Assembly: GCA_025084515.1 (NCBI GenBank)
Contig: JAJAGP010000362.1
Location: 186,001-250,000 of the forward strand
DNA length: 64,000 nt
Direction: 5' to 3'
DNA from: Ancistrus triradiatus
Taxonomy: Eukaryota; Chordata; Actinopteri; Siluriformes; Loricariidae
The position numbers were made by a program, and so were the translations under genes. Shown in pieces: positions 1-14,400 of the stretch. Position 1 is the first letter of the stretch, and the number at the start of each line of letters is the position of its first letter. The notes below the pieces were generated by a model that saw only the letters and a program-made list of their open reading frames with translations, was not told the DNA's origin and searched no databases.

Positions 1-444
1 AAAACAATGTTCCTCAAGATGGATGGGGATGGATTTGCATATTCCTCCCTCTACATATCTTCTGAAGACCCATGATCTCCAGTTTCTCAGACGGCACTGT
101 AACAAGAAATGTCATTCAACAATAGCTGATATAACCACATAAGCAAAGGAATATTTTTGGCAAACTTGAAAAGGGGTTTCGTAATATTCATACTGTCATG
201 CTGAAACAGGTTAATACGGACTGCAATGAAATAAAAGTCAGTAAATAGTAATTGTAAGGTGAGAAACACTGCAGTTTATTATATTATTATTTGCATTTTC
301 CATACTGTCCCAAATTTTTCAGATTTAGGGTTGTACTAACAGAATATGAAACAAAGAAGAAGAAATCAAATAATAAATAATAAAGCAATCATAATTAAAT
401 AGTGGGAACTAATACAAAGCACATGTTAATAAAACATATGGACT
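1..444. other. No gene recognised; AT-rich flank
   Basis: I see no exon, RNA gene or clear repeat boundary here. The stretch is AT-rich, and the reading frames present are short and resemble nothing I know. It ends where a Tc1-like terminal sequence begins. Confidence 0.5.
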
Positions 445-1020
445 CACTGGCCACTTTATAAGGCACACCTTGCTAGTACTGGCTTGGACCCCCTTTGATC
501 TTCAGAACTGCCTTAATTCTTCACGGCATAGATTCAATAAGGTGCTGGAAACATTCCTCAGAGATGTTGGTCCATATTAACATAATGGCATCATGCAGTT
601 GCTGCAGATTTGTTGGCTGCACATCCATGATGTGAATCTCCTGTTCGACCACATCCCAAAGGTGCTGTATTGGTTTCAGATCTTGTGACTGCGGAGGTAA
701 TTTGAGTACAGTGAACTCAGTGTCATGTTCAAGAAACCAGTTTGAGATTATTCGAGCGCTGTGTCATGATGCATTATCCTGCTGGAAGTAGCCATCAGAA
801 GATGGAAACACTGTGGTCACAAAGGGATGGATCTGGTCAGCAACAATACTCAGGTAGGGTGTGGAATTTACACAATGCTCAGTTGGAATTAAGGGGCCCA
901 AAATATGCCAAGAAAATATCCCCCACACCATTACACCAGACAGCAGCCTGGACCGTTGATACAAAAGCAGCATGGATCTATGCTTTCATGTTGTTGACAC
1001 CAAATTCTGACCCTACCATC
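445..1020 (-). mobile_element. Tc1/mariner-like element, 3' fragment
   Basis: The left edge starts with CACTGGCCACTTTATAAGG, which I recognise as the terminal inverted repeat of a common fish Tc1-like transposon. Reading the minus strand leftward gives transposase-like text with many breaks (for example FPSSDGYFQQDNAS near 770-810, where the family has a QQDNA motif). The element is cut off near 1020, where an unrelated repeat begins, so its other terminus is missing. It is a dead fragment upstream of gtse1. Confidence 0.7.
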
Positions 1021-1029
1021 TGAATGCCT

Positions 1030-1665
1030 TTTATATCAAATAGATAAAGTCAGAGACAGTAGCTCATCTGCTGTTGCACAGTCTGTGTTAGTCATCCTCT
1101 AATCCTTGATCACTGCTCATGGGACCCTTCCTATAGGATGTTGGCGACTGGACATTTTTGGTTGGTGGACTATTTTCAGTCCAGCAGTAACTGAGGTGTT
1201 TAAAAACTCCCAAGGAGCACTGCTGTCTCTGATCCACTCATACCAGCACAACACAAACACACCACCACCACATCAGTATCATCACATCAGTATCATACGA
1301 CTGTGGTAGCCTAGCGGTTAAGGTACTGGACTTTGGCCCAGAAGGTCCAGGGTTCAAATCCCATCTCTGCCAAGCTGCCACTGTTGGGTCCTTGAGCATG
1401 ACCCTTAACCCACGATTGTAAGATTGTACCAATTGTAAGTTGCTCTGTATTAGGGCGTCTGCTAAATGCTGTAAATGTAAATATCACTGCAGAGCTGAAA
1501 ATGGTGCACAACCTGAATAGCACCTGTTTTGTGGTGATCCTGACCATTAGTGAACAGAACGCTAACAAGTATAACAAGTATATAGAGAAACTGTAATTCT
1601 AGAACTAAAAAGTGTTTCTATATGGCAAGTGGAATTGATAAAATGGACAATAAGCGTAGAAACAA
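1030..1665 (+). repeat. Half of a foldback repeat, split by a SINE
   Basis: The sequence (for example GACAGTAGCTCATCTGCTG, later GTGCTTCTATATGGCAAGTG-like text and ATAAAATGGACAATAAGCG) matches the repeat found more completely in the actr6 intron at 20858-21650. Here a tRNA-derived SINE interrupts it at about 1303-1485. No coding potential is evident. Confidence 0.55.
1303..1485 (+). repeat. tRNA-derived SINE
   Basis: The 5' part carries RNA polymerase III promoter-like boxes: an A-box-like TAGCCTAGCGGTTAAGGT and a B-box GGTTCAAATCC. The 3' tail GGGCGTCTGCTAAATGC is the tail common in fish SINEs. Other copies lie at 8205-8385, 58145-58335 and 63341-63530, with a worn one near 55060-55220. It sits inside the repeat at 1030-1665, so it inserted later than that repeat. 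Confidence 0.8.
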
Positions 1666-2049
1666 AAACTGCTTGAGCATACATAGAATACACACACCAT
1701 TCCTATGGCTGTTTTGACTCCCTTGTGATATAATTTATAGCAACAACTTAGACTTTCTGGGTCTCAGCAAGGGTAAAACTAGCCACTGAACAAATTTAAT
1801 CTGCCTGAGATAAGTTGCGTTTACATTAAACGATGCCATTTACCACAGAGTTTACGCTGGCTATGTTGTGCATAATACGTTACTGTTCATGACAAGGCAG
1901 TGTCCCAAATTACTCAGTTTAAACACCACGCTCCCTTGATCACTCGAATGCTGTATGTTATTATATCCTCATCGTTACCAGTGTGAACATAGTGAAGGAA
2001 GCAAGGGTTAAGGCAAGAGCTATTATTTGTGATAGGGCCTACAAAAACT

Positions 2050-2195
2050 CGTTACACCAATACCGGTTCACCATTTAAGTCACGTGATGTTTGAATAAGC
2101 TTCGCTACGAAATTTGAAATGAGTTAACGCTGGTTAGAGGTGCCGTGTTTTCAGGATAAGAACTGCGACGTGAAATTAAAACACACGAAGAAACT
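2050..2195 (+). promoter_or_regulatory. gtse1: gtse1 promoter and noncoding exon 1
   Basis: A CCAAT box is at 2058-2062, a CACGTG E-box at 2082-2087, and CHR-like TTTGAA motifs at 2091-2096 and 2113-2118. An untranslated first exon appears to end at 2195, before GTAAGTATT. CCAAT boxes bound by NF-Y plus a CHR bound by MuvB/DREAM are the known layout of G2/M gene promoters. GTSE1 is a G2/S-phase gene, so the motifs fit. The transcription start is inferred, not seen. Confidence 0.55.
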
Positions 2196-2464
2196 GTAAG
2201 TATTACTGTTTGTGTCATTACAAAATGCTTGTAGAAGGCATGTTACATTTTCTGCCTGTAGTAATGTTATGTTGGTTAGTCGGATGGTTCCTTATAATGC
2301 TAATGTTGCTAACTAAAGAGCACACTAATGATAAATATAAACAGTATACATCGTGTTACTGAAGCTGTGTTGTTGCACCAGCTGAAGCTAGTTACACTGA
2401 AAACGTTAATCAGTTTATGTTTGTTTTTTAGGACTTTGGACTCCTATCTGTTTCCATGCAGACG

Positions 2465-5400
2465 ATGGCTTCAGTAGCGGATGATGGTAACTTGCACAAA
2501 TATTCCTAGTTTGCTAGATAAAACTGGTATTTAGAATTAGTAAAACGCACGTTGCATTGGAAATAGTTATTACAAGCTTTAACAACAGGGTAGGAGTGTT
2601 TAGCAGTGCACAGTAAGCATGCACCACAACTCACTACCATGGCAGTGCCACTCATCTTGTTAGATCAAAGACCCAAAACCATATATGGTCAGTGATGGTA
2701 CCTTGGTTGTTGATGGATAGGGTAAACAGGGATTATCTCATAGCAACTGATGAGTGCAGTTATTAAATGGCCAATGAGTGTATGATCCTAGGGTAAAAAG
2801 AAATGAAAGTTGATATAAACGGTTCCATGCATGTTGTTGTGCATGCACTGTTTGAGCATATTTTATAACTTATTTTTTATTTCTTTAATGCAGATTTCTG
2901 CTCGCTGGCTGAAGAGAAGTTTGATTTTGAAGTTTCACTTTCACCAGCAAGGTACGTTTAGAAATTGGTAGTCTAGCCATTTCAGTTAAGCTTGGGACAA
3001 TAATATCGTGATAGCTTAAATAAACGCACTATTCACCCTGGCCTTCCCCGTTACTTCCTTTAATATGCCAATTATTTTTGTTTTAATGAACCCTAAATAG
3101 ATCCCAGTAAATTGCAGGGCACTTGCTTGCATGTACACACACACAGACACAGACACAAGAGTCCAACTGGCCTAACTCTTGTAATATATAGTGGTACATT
3201 GGTTATCATTGTTAATTCATTCCAGAAGGCTTGTCGAGAACTGAAATTGATGAGTACTGAGAAATTTAAATTGTAAATTGAATGAATCCGTTCCAAACCC
3301 TCAGAAAATCCACACTGTATAAGGCATAAGTAATATATTATGGTGTATATTATAATTAATGCAATTGTATTGTACAGGTGCTCCCTGATTTACGATGGTG
3401 ATGCATTCCAACAAATCCATTGTCAGTTACCGGTAAATGTATCATGAACTGAGAAGTTTAACAAGTGTTTGGTAGAGGGGTCTATACTTATCATAGCGGA
3501 GATATGGAAAGGAGCCCATGATAAGTAATGATAAATAAGTTAATGTTTAAAACACTTACATTAACCTACAGTTGGCCAAAATAATTAACGCACAGCTTAT
3601 TTTATATTAAAGTGTTAAATCTCATGTTATTTAGTGAGTAATGGACTGAAAGTGAAAAGTAAAAGCGTCTTGCTTGCTTGTTGATTCTATTGGGCACTAG
3701 CATAGCTGCTAAGCTAACTGTAGCCTGCAGGATTCAATTCCTGTTTTGCTTTTGGTTGGCTCTTATAAACGTGCATTTTTGGAACCCATGGAGACTGATT
3801 TGCACTAAGAATACAGTACTGTAGATGTAAAAAATAAAGACAAACCTGATAAAAAATAGCAGAGATCTTCTGAGGGCTATTGTGATCGTGAATTCAGCTG
3901 AAACGAGACGCGCATCTCGATTCATGTAAGCAAGTGCGTCGAGTAGCGAGCAAACGACGAGAGCAAAGACACATTTTTCTAGTCAAAATGGGTTGAGTAC
4001 CGAATTCGACGAATTCCGAGGTGGTTGAGAACTGTGGTACCAGTGTGTTTGAAATGCAGAAGGAAACCAGAGTACCAGGAGGAAAACCACAGACACGGGG
4101 AGAAGATGCAAGCTCGACACAGTCAACAGCCAGGTCAGGCCTCAAACCTGGCAGTCTGTAGCTGCAAGGCGACAATGCTTACCACTGCACCACTGTTCCG
4201 CCATCCAGAATATAATATTTTTAAATATAATATAAATTTCTTTGGCGGACTAAACCTAATTTCAGACATGCACCTTTCTATGTTCTTTCCATCTTAACAT
4301 CAAAATGTTGAGGACAAATAAAACAAAACTTAGTGGATGCCCAAGGTGTGTGTTTTGATTTTTGCATGTGTGTAGTAAGCTCTTAAATATGTAATTTAGC
4401 TTAATTCTCTGTAGAGGCTGTGTTACTTTTTGCAAAGCATTGCATTGCAGTATTGCCAAGGCCTGTCAAGTACAAAATGTTAATAATTTGCCATATTTTG
4501 TGTGGAATGGCAAGTCCTGAACATTTAGCCTATATCCAGATGTTATGAGAAACATTTTTTTTCTCATCTACAGTTCCAAAGGAGATGCAGATGTTGAAGA
4601 TGAGGTATTTTTGGGACCAGTTACACATAAGGAGAGAGGTATCTCCCATGGAATGAGCATGCAGGTAAAAGACAGCGGGAGCAGTGGTGCTTCTTTAGGT
4701 GAGCTATCCAGCTGGAGTCCGATGCTTGAGGAGAATTTTGAGCAGATTTGCAAAGAAGCTCATCTTTTAGCCAGCCACCTTGAAAGAACTGTACCGAACC
4801 CTCCTGAAGTTGCTTCCAGTTTACCTGAAGTGACAGAAACTTTTGAGGTGGACTCTTCAGCCAAGATGGGAATGTTTGGCAAACCAGTTCATACACTTAG
4901 CCCTATCAAGAGGGAGACATTCTGTGTTCAGGACAGTCCTATGAAGCAGCTGCCACCAGCCATACAGAAGCAGCTACAGAAGGTTTGCGGTGTATCTGCA
5001 GGCAAGCCTCGTCTGAGCACTTCCAGCCCCGTGAGGACAACCAGTACTCACTCTAAGGTGGCTCCAAGAGGTAAAAGTCTACTGGCCACTAGTCGAGTAC
5101 TACCCAGCAAACCCACAGCAAACTCTCGACTCTCTTCCTGCAATCGACCAGCACTTCCTACTGGGACTAGGCTTCCTACTGGGACTAGGCTTCCTCCACC
5201 AACCAAAGTAGGACAAACCTTTTGTATTTATCATTTTTACTCTCTCTCTTTTTAAATGTACTGTATATCAAGTGTTCCATAAATTACTTCCAGGTTTAGC
5301 TGACGGTTAGCTGTGATGTAAGTATAGTCTAACTTTATCTTGCCAACATCGGTCTCATGCCTATTTTTGGCGAGAGGAGGAGGTTACGAATAACTAGACA

Positions 5401-8400
5401 AAAGCAATGAGATTTATCTCTGATGCTGACGTGTTTTACTGAGCAGCCCTCATTATCGTACAATCTCATACATTTGTATATAAACGTACTAAAAGACTGA
5501 CGATGAGATTAACACATCAGTGGAGCAAAGCAATTAGCAGCGAGGCATCAGCAGAGTGAGCAGGTTCAAGATCCACCAGCTACCAGCTGAGGAAAGAGCA
5601 GGAAAGCGACCCTGTCAGTAGGATTAAAGTGACACCCATCGATTGGTCAGAATTTAATTGCTGGCAAGACATTTCCAGATGTCTTGCCAGCAATGTCGAG
5701 GGCGAGCGCTTGAGCATGGCGGCTTTTTGAGGTAAAGTGCATAGAGGGAAATCCGTCCTGTCATCACAGGTACTGAGAGATGAGTTTGGTGAGATAACGA
5801 GGTTAGATTGTAATTGCGCTTAGTGATTTAATTGTCTGTTCATTGAATGCAACTGAAATATAAGCCTGAAGTGACTGAACATCTTACTAGCCATATTTGA
5901 TTACCAACTAATACTACTGTCATAATGCACTGCATGTGTGCTCCAAAAAACCCAAACAAAGGCCTACAAATATACAAAAATAAAAAGGCAAAATAAAAAT
6001 CAGCATAAAAACCTCATTCTGCTAGCATACATGCCAAAAATATAGAATTAACTACACAGCTAACAACTGCACCAACATTGCATTTGTTAGCACTGTTAGC
6101 ATTAGTGCTGCTCGCTAAACATGTTAGATCAATGCATTTACTGCTTTCTTTTATTCAAACGTAGTAGCCTCCACCCAAATCACATTCACATGCAGTTGGT
6201 CAGTGTTCTTTATGCACTGTCGATTCCCTCAATATGCTCAGAAAAGCATATTGTTTATGACGATAACAACATTTATCACGATAAAATTTGCCCCCCAAAA
6301 GCAAGCTTACTTGGGGCCCAGAACATTGAAGTACAATGTGAGCGTAAGAGAGGGGAGGAGGAATGCTTTTGCCTTGGCGAGGCAGCTGGGCATAGTGTGA
6401 GTATGTCCTAAGGAAATGTTAGAGAAGTGAGAAGTATCAGTATGCAGGGTTGATGGAATTTGTTAATGGCGACATCACGCTTGACAGTTATAAGCCTAAA
6501 ATAAAGTTTCAGTTAAAATAACCATTTAAAATGCTCTTGACATTAATACAATTAGAAATAAATGCTGTTTCTTACCCTCACACTCCTGTACAGACAGGTC
6601 ATTCTGATTAAGTGAAAATGTCGGTCATTTGGAATCACTTCACAACCTCCAGAGACATTAGACAAGTCATGAATAATCACTGTTCATGTGAGGGATCAGT
6701 AATGAAAAAGTAATTACATGTCACTCAGAAAACCTTTTTGGTTTCAGTTTTCAACTCAAATTCTCAAGCTACGTTTCGGTGCATCAGTAAGTTCTCATGT
6801 TCATGGTTTCTCATCACAGGTTACATTTCAATGCAATAATAATTGAGTCTTGTTTTTTTCCCTCCACTATTTTTTTGGTCTAGTCTGTCTTATATTTAAT
6901 AGTTTTGTTTGTGTGTTCCAGAGTTTTGGCTTGAAGCGCAGTCCGGGTAGCAAAAACGCAAGCATAACAGGCTCTGCTGAAGACCTTCTTTCTGATACGG
7001 CCAGTGTAGCCTCAGATGTGAGCGATTCATCCTTTAACACAAGCTTGCCAGTAAAGAGAGGTCTTCCAGTCCCAAACAAGGTAAATGGAAACACTAGGCA
7101 CTTTTTTAAACCATGTTACAAAATGGCCCTTGGCGTCAAATTTAATCCATTTCATAATGTTTGCTTGTCTGTTTGTTTTTGTGTATCTCTATTAGAAATT
7201 CAAAAAAATACTTTTAATAAAATGCTAATGCTATCTTTGTTATCCAGACTGAACTTAAAGGTGCACCTGTGCGTAAAGCTTCTGTGCTACCCAACAGAAG
7301 AGTGGTTGACCGAAGCCGAAATACTTCTTCCTCATCCTCTTCTGTGTCTAGTATCAACTCCAGCCTGTCAGTATCTCCAGGTGAGCCTTCATTCTCGTCA
7401 GTCATTCATTGGCTTATTTGCTTAATCCTTGTCGGCGTCATGGGAAAGCCGGTACGTAGCCAGCGACACCGGGCACAAGACAGGAACAACCTTAGACAGG
7501 GCTCCAATCCATTGTAGGTGCGCACACACTAAAGGGACACTTTAGAGACACCAAGTAGTCTAACGCACATGTCTTAGGACATTGGGAGGCATACCGGGGG
7601 AAATCCTGGGATTGATCCCAGAACCTTCTTGCTGCAAGGCAACAGTGCTACCCACCGAGCCACCATACTGCCCACCTTCATTCTCGGTTCCCTAAAATAC
7701 ACATGTACTAAAAATCCTGTCAACTTGTCTAGGATGGTTGATTAATAATATTGATTATTTGGAAAAAAATAGTTTTACATGTTGCCAAGATGATGTTTTT
7801 CCATTTAAGTGATATTTGGGACTATTTCTGTTTAGGGCACTATATCAGCTTAAATAGTGCTGGCATCGTTTGAGCTCCACAGATTTCAATCAGTCAGTAT
7901 TTATTTAATATTTAAAATTATGGGTGAGTCCAATGCTGATCTCATATTTGTCTTCATTTGACCTTTAATATGCAGCCAGTTTATTTCATGCACCTCTGTA
8001 AAGGGTATGTCCATTTAAGTCTTTTTGGCGTTTGTGGTATTAAACAAATTGCTGCAAATGCATTGAAATATCACTCGTATTTATCGATAACAAATTCAAA
8101 TTCATGTAGTTTATTAGCAGATTAGCATTTTAGTATTGCCTTGAGCATTCAAACCTTAATAAGACATGGTTAACATGTTTATATTCTACACTGTGACTGT
8201 GGTGACTTGGTGTTTAAGGTGCAGGACTATACAAGAAGGTCTAGGGTTCAAATCCCACCTCTGCCAAGCTGACATGGTTGGGTCCTTGAGCAAGGCCCTA
8301 CAATTCACATTGCTTGGGTTGTAAGACTGTATGAATTGTAAGTTCTTATGTATAAGGACATCTGCTAAATGATTAAATGTTAATGTAGTGTTCCCTTATT

Positions 8401-11400
8401 TTGTTTGTACTTTTTGTTTGGCTGGTTATACAGTTGGTGTTACAGTTAATTGCTTAAATCATATTTGCATGACTTATCTTCCTGAAATGGAAGAAATTGT
8501 CATGTTGAAATCTGATTTTTGTAACTGTTATGAAGTGTTTCTCACTTTAAAATTCTTATAGTAGATCCAATCAAGTTTTATTTGCTTATTTACAAAATGT
8601 AATTTTGATTAACCATGTTTGTATCTGATACTGATACATTTGGGCAGTGTAAAGTAGATGTTTTTGCATTTGCTTTGCTGCACTACATTTTAAAGCAGGA
8701 TATGCTGATTTTCCTGGAAATGGCAGTGATTATTGACGCAGCATGCTTTTTGTCCTTAACTCGTTTACCAAACTCAGTCCATCCCTTTAATGTTCACTCT
8801 AAGGCAATATACACATGCATTCATTAACTCAAACATGAATGGTGGGCAAGAACAAAACTATCTGATTAGATTTTACCGGACAGGGTTGCATGAATTATTA
8901 TTTTATTTTTACATTTTATAGCAGGAGATGCTAATAGATGTTAGTCCTAAAAGGGAGGAAACAAAATTTATTATTCATAATATTTATGACAGTCTAGGGA
9001 ATAATGTTTTTTTTTTTTTTACACTTTTTATGCAGGTAAATTGAATACATCTCTCAACACCAGTATTGGTAGCATCGGTGGCCGAATCCCAAGCAGTAGC
9101 AGCAGGCTTCCTGGTTCCAGTCGCAAGTCAGGAATCATTGCCAAACCTCTGGAAGCCTCTACCGGAATAAAAAAATCAGTTTCATCATATGGCAGAAAAA
9201 ACTCTGAGCCTGTTCCTAGACCTGTCAAGGCCATGCCAATGAGGAGAGCTGAACCTGGGCCTTCTGTTCAACATCAAACACCAGCCAGGAAGAACATGGA
9301 AAGGACCAGCTCTGTGCCCAACATCTCTACACTTCCTGCTAAGACTGGAATCACTGTTAAGGGGAACTCCATGTCAAAGGCCTTTGTGCTACCGACTCCC
9401 ACAAATTCTCTGAAGGGAATAAGCAGATCTGAAGGTGGGACTTGTTTTTAGCAGGTATGAGTTGAAGATTTGATTTATTCTGATTTAACCCCTGACTTGC
9501 TTATGGATTTATAGTTGCCACATCTCCTGATGTCCCTCGAATTATGAAACCTAAAAGACTGATAACGGCTTGCAGCATGGACAGGTAATGTACCGTTCTG
9601 GTATTTTGCTACACACAACTAGGAATGGGTGATCATGACTGCCCAAAACTTTGGAAAGGTACATTTATTACTGTTATTTTTCGATTTGCGAAGTGTAAAG
9701 CATTTTAAAATGGGGCTAAAACTATTGTGGTGGGCATTTTATTTTCTAAGCTTTCCCCAGTATTTGTCAGTAACAATAAAATTGGCCTGACAAATACATA
9801 TACTATTCTTAAGTTGCTAAAGTGTGTTCCGTTGAGAGAACAGCCTTCCCTTATTCTGAGGACAGGTGCTACACGGATTACATGGTTTGGTTTATGATAT
9901 GTTGAGTTTGTTGGGAATCTGATAATGCACATAAATGTACATTTATGATTTTTTTCCTGGACAAGAGATGTGCAGTACGGTTGTCTCCGGCAGATGCTGG
10001 GTGTCCGGGCAGCAGCCAGCTGACTGAGCTGAGCAGCAGTGCTGGTGGATAGCTATAACATGTATATAGTACATATTAAACTCCTTGAATTACGATAAGT
10101 TGAATGTACCGGAACGTAGGTCGCCTCCCAGCTCCAATGTTTCCGGTTCAATCCCGACCTCAGACTCTGCCTGTGTGGAGTTTTGCATGTCTGTCCAGTG
10201 TCCATGTGGGTTTAGTCTGGGTGCTCCAGTTTCCTCTCACAGTCCAAAGACATGCGTTCAGTTAATTGATTACACTAAATTGATCTTTGTTGTGTAATTA
10301 TGTATGACTAGTTTTAGATCTAATCTTGTGTATCGATGTAACCCTGTGTCTGTCGTTAAAATAGCCATTGATGCTTAAAGCAACGTAAAATGAACTAAAT
10401 ACACAGTCAAACAAAAAACATATCGGAACATAACCCCATCATAAATCGGGCCGCACCTGTACATTGTCATTTACAAATTTCAAATACAGTTGAACCCCAG
10501 CCCCCCGAATTCCCACCATAATGTATTTCAATCTTCTAACCCTCAATTCCGAACCAGTAACCCACGTTGTAACGGATGGCAATCTAAAGCCTTTTTCAGA
10601 TTGGATTCTTTATCACGGGGACATCTGTGATTTGAAATGTAACACGTGATTTAAAAATGATCTTATCCTGATGGTAATAACTTCTTGGAGGACAAGAAAG
10701 TTTCTGATGGGTTGTACTATGAACCCATGTTTGTGACAGACAACGGACTGAGGGAACTGGTCATTCTGTCCAGACAACTAAAAGTATATATTGTGTATAT
10801 TTAATTACAAAATGTGGATGCCAATCAAATCACCTCTTTAATCAGTGGGCGGTGTCTGACTTGGAAGGTTGGGGGGGGGTCCTTTTATTGATCTTTGACT
10901 AATGAGTGAAATGAGTTTTCCCTCTGATAGACTTTGCACTAGAAGACCTACCATGAATAGCAAATCAAAAAGGCTTTTTTTTTTTTTTTAAACCCCAACA
11001 AAAGGTGACATCTGCCTGTGTTATTATGGACATGTGCATCGACGAGGGATTAAAATGATTAGAGCCCTTGCAAGTAACAGTAGTCAAACCTGAATTTTTT
11101 ATTTTTTTTATTTTTATTTTTATTTTTTTAACTTTTAGAGTGAAGACTCAGATAAATGGCATGAGGTCCAATAAATTATGTTTAATAATGTGATCTATAT
11201 ATACCATTTTATGCTCACTTTGAAAGTGTGGAAGGTGATTCAGTGCTGGAGTAGGATTAATAATGGAAATAATGTTCTCACTAGCCAAACATTTTCTGGA
11301 ACCATGCATGTTCAGATAATGGATCTGGACTGAACTTGAGCTGTTTAAATTACTTAAATGCGGATCCCTAAAATTTCCATGCATTTTCGTGTTTGTGTTG

Positions 11401-14400
11401 ATGTTCAGTGTTCAGAAGCTTGCACCTCCTATGCCTCATGGTCTTCAGACTCCCTCTGCTGCAGTGGAGAAGCCAGCGCAGTCAAAAATCAGACGCCCGT
11501 CTGCTCTTCCCACGTCTGTGAATCGCCGCGTGTCTGGCATCCCTATGCTGACTCCCAAAAGTGTGCCTCGCCTCAGCAGAGCGTCACACACACCAGAACC
11601 ACAGTCACCAGTATCCTGCTCTGGGATGAGTCCTACTAGGTAATGGGATTTAACATGGCTAGGCAAAATATGCTAATTATATACATCCTTGGTTTTTGAG
11701 CCACTGTCCTTGTTGTTGGAGTTAACAGTCTTGAATCTCATCTGCCAAACAGAGCCCATCCCTTTAATGTTCGTTCTAAAGCCATACTCCATACACACAT
11801 ACATTCAAACATGATTGATGGGCGAGAAGAGACCATCTGATTGTGGGTTTTCTCCTGACATTATGTATGGGGAATGTTGCATGACACAGGGCTAGGTAGA
11901 GGTTGTTGTTGCAGGGCAGAGATTTCTTCTGATCTCTTCACATGGCCTCCCCCAGACACAGTTCACCATGCCTAGGGTTGGGTATCGAAATTCCAAGAAT
12001 CGGGTACCTGTTAAAAAAAACAACAACAGAATTTCACGTTTTATTAAATACATTCTCAGTCGAGATTAGAGGAAAAATACGTCTGTAATGAGGCATCTGT
12101 CTATCAGGACTGGTGCGTCATGTGCTCACGTACATGATGGATGCTCAGAAGTTTGGCTCTGGTTCCTACCTATTATAAGTTTTAAAAGCAAAAAACCCTT
12201 AATGTAAATAAGGATTACTTTCCATTCTCTGTAGTCATCTCAGTAGTAGATTACTTATGTGCAGTAGTAACTGGGAGATGTTTGGTGTTCCTGGATTGCT
12301 GCTTTAGTACATTAAGCCACATTTAAGTGTTTTACTTATAATAGGTTTAAATGGGAATAAAAAAGCTTAAATTAAAGATATTCTTTATACCTTAACATTT
12401 TTCACACTTTTTCACCATTTTGTGATCTTTAATTGGACTCGAGAATCAGAATCCCAATTGGAATAGATAAAATGCAAACGATAGCAGCTCATGCCTGTGT
12501 GATGTAAGAACACCACTACTAATCTGCTACCAGGATTGCTTGCTGAGTGCAATTTTCATTAAGCCTTTGACTCTGGAAAAAATTTGAAGTATTTGTTCTT
12601 TTTGTATCTGGATTATTGATAGCACTTAGGACCAAAATCTACCACCACCATCTAAACTTACCCCTTGGTAGTTTTTGTCATGAAAACGGCCCAGTGCCAG
12701 ACATTATTGTTAAAAGCCCATCTAACTTATTTTTTATTAATAAATGTTGGTCAATTGACATTTTTAAAGAACTTAATGTGTTGTACATTCATTATTGTGT
12801 CAAATGTGGACTTCAATGAGGCTATGACTGATTTATTTAATTTTATTGTTATTTTTTTTAAAGCCCAGTTCAAGTGAAGCAGAGTGAGCAAAAGCAAGTT
12901 GTTGACCAGGTAGTTCAGAAGGATAGCACATCTGCTACAGCTGAGTTTCAGCCGCGCTCACTGGTCTTTAATATGGAGAATGCTGTTGATGGACCCACTG
13001 CTTGTGAGCCAGCAGCAGTGGACAGTCCCCCAAAGTCATCTCCAGATGAAAAGGAGTCCTCTCAACCCAACCCAAGGGCATTAACACCTGCAAAGTCGGA
13101 AGAAACTCTGCACAGCCATAAACTGAACAAGCCAGAGGTACAAAAAATAATTTTGGGTCTAACGCAAGTATGTGTTTGCGAATCTGATTTGACTAGAGGC
13201 TTTTAATCCGTGGCTTATTGGTGTTTTGGGCGGGGGTGTATTTCCATATGCAGAAATACCTTAAGGCTCTTGGTGTCTTTGAAAAATAATCCTAAAATCA
13301 AATAAATGTCAAAGAAAAACAAAAATCAGTTTATTGCATCAACCAGCACGGTCATACTGAGAATGCAAAATAGCACTGACATTTACTGGAACAATATCTT
13401 TTTAATGCCAAATATTAATTTAATTAGGTACTTTTCTTAAAGACACAGCAAGACACCCTCCTGATAATTACTCCAGAATGACGCTAGGCCTAGTTTCGAT
13501 AAACTACAATTGCTTATCTCTGATTTTGAAGAATGAGACTATATACATTTATTTTCAGCTTATTGTTTGTCGTAAACGTTTCATAAAGTGGGATTGTCAT
13601 TTTTAGGGGTGATCTTAAACTTATATTATAACTTGATATTTGTTAAATTTTGAAATGTATATAAACTAGTGCTGTCAAATTATTTTTCATCTAACTTTAT
13701 ACAATGGGGCAAAAAAAAATGGAGTCGGCCACTGATTGTGCAAGTTCTCCTACTTAGAAAGATGAGAGAGATCTGTAATGTTTTATCATAGGTACACTTC
13801 AACTATGAGAGACAAAATGAGAAAAAAAAATCCAGGAAATCACATTGTAGGATTTTTAAAGAATTTAATTGTAAATCATGGTGAAAGATAAGTATTTGGT
13901 CACCCACATACAAGCAAGATTTCTGGCTCTCACAGACCTGTAACTTCTTTAAGAAGCTCTTCTGTCCTCCCCTCGTTACCTGTATTAATGGCACCTGTTT
14001 GACCTCTTTATCTGTAAAAAAGACACCTGTCCACAGCCTCAAACAGTCAGACTCCAAACTCAACCATGGCCAAGACCAAAGAGCTGTTGAAGGACACCAG
14101 GAAGAACATTGTAGACCTGCACCAGGCTGGGAAGAGTGAATCTACAATAGGCAAGCAGGTTGGTGTGAATAAATCAACAGTGGGAGCAATTATAAGAAAA
14201 TGGAAGACATACAAGACCATTGATAATCTCCCTCGATCTGGGGCCCCACACAAGATCTCATCCCGTGGGGTCAAAATGATCATCAGAACGATGAGCAAAA
14301 ATCCCAGAACAACACAGTGACCTGATGAATGACCTGCAGAGAGCTGGGACCAAAGTAATAAAGGCTCCCATCAGTAACACACCACACCGAGAGGGACTCA

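Noticed and set aside
1303..1375. Possible functional tRNA gene at the SINE heads
   Set aside because: A and B boxes are present, but the sequence does not close into a cloverleaf with a paired acceptor stem that I can see, and it is joined to the standard SINE body and tail.
11972..12020. hAT-like start GGGTTGGGTATCGAAATTCC
   Set aside because: The phrase resembles a common fish repeat start, but I could not find a matching opposite end or target duplication, so no element is claimed.
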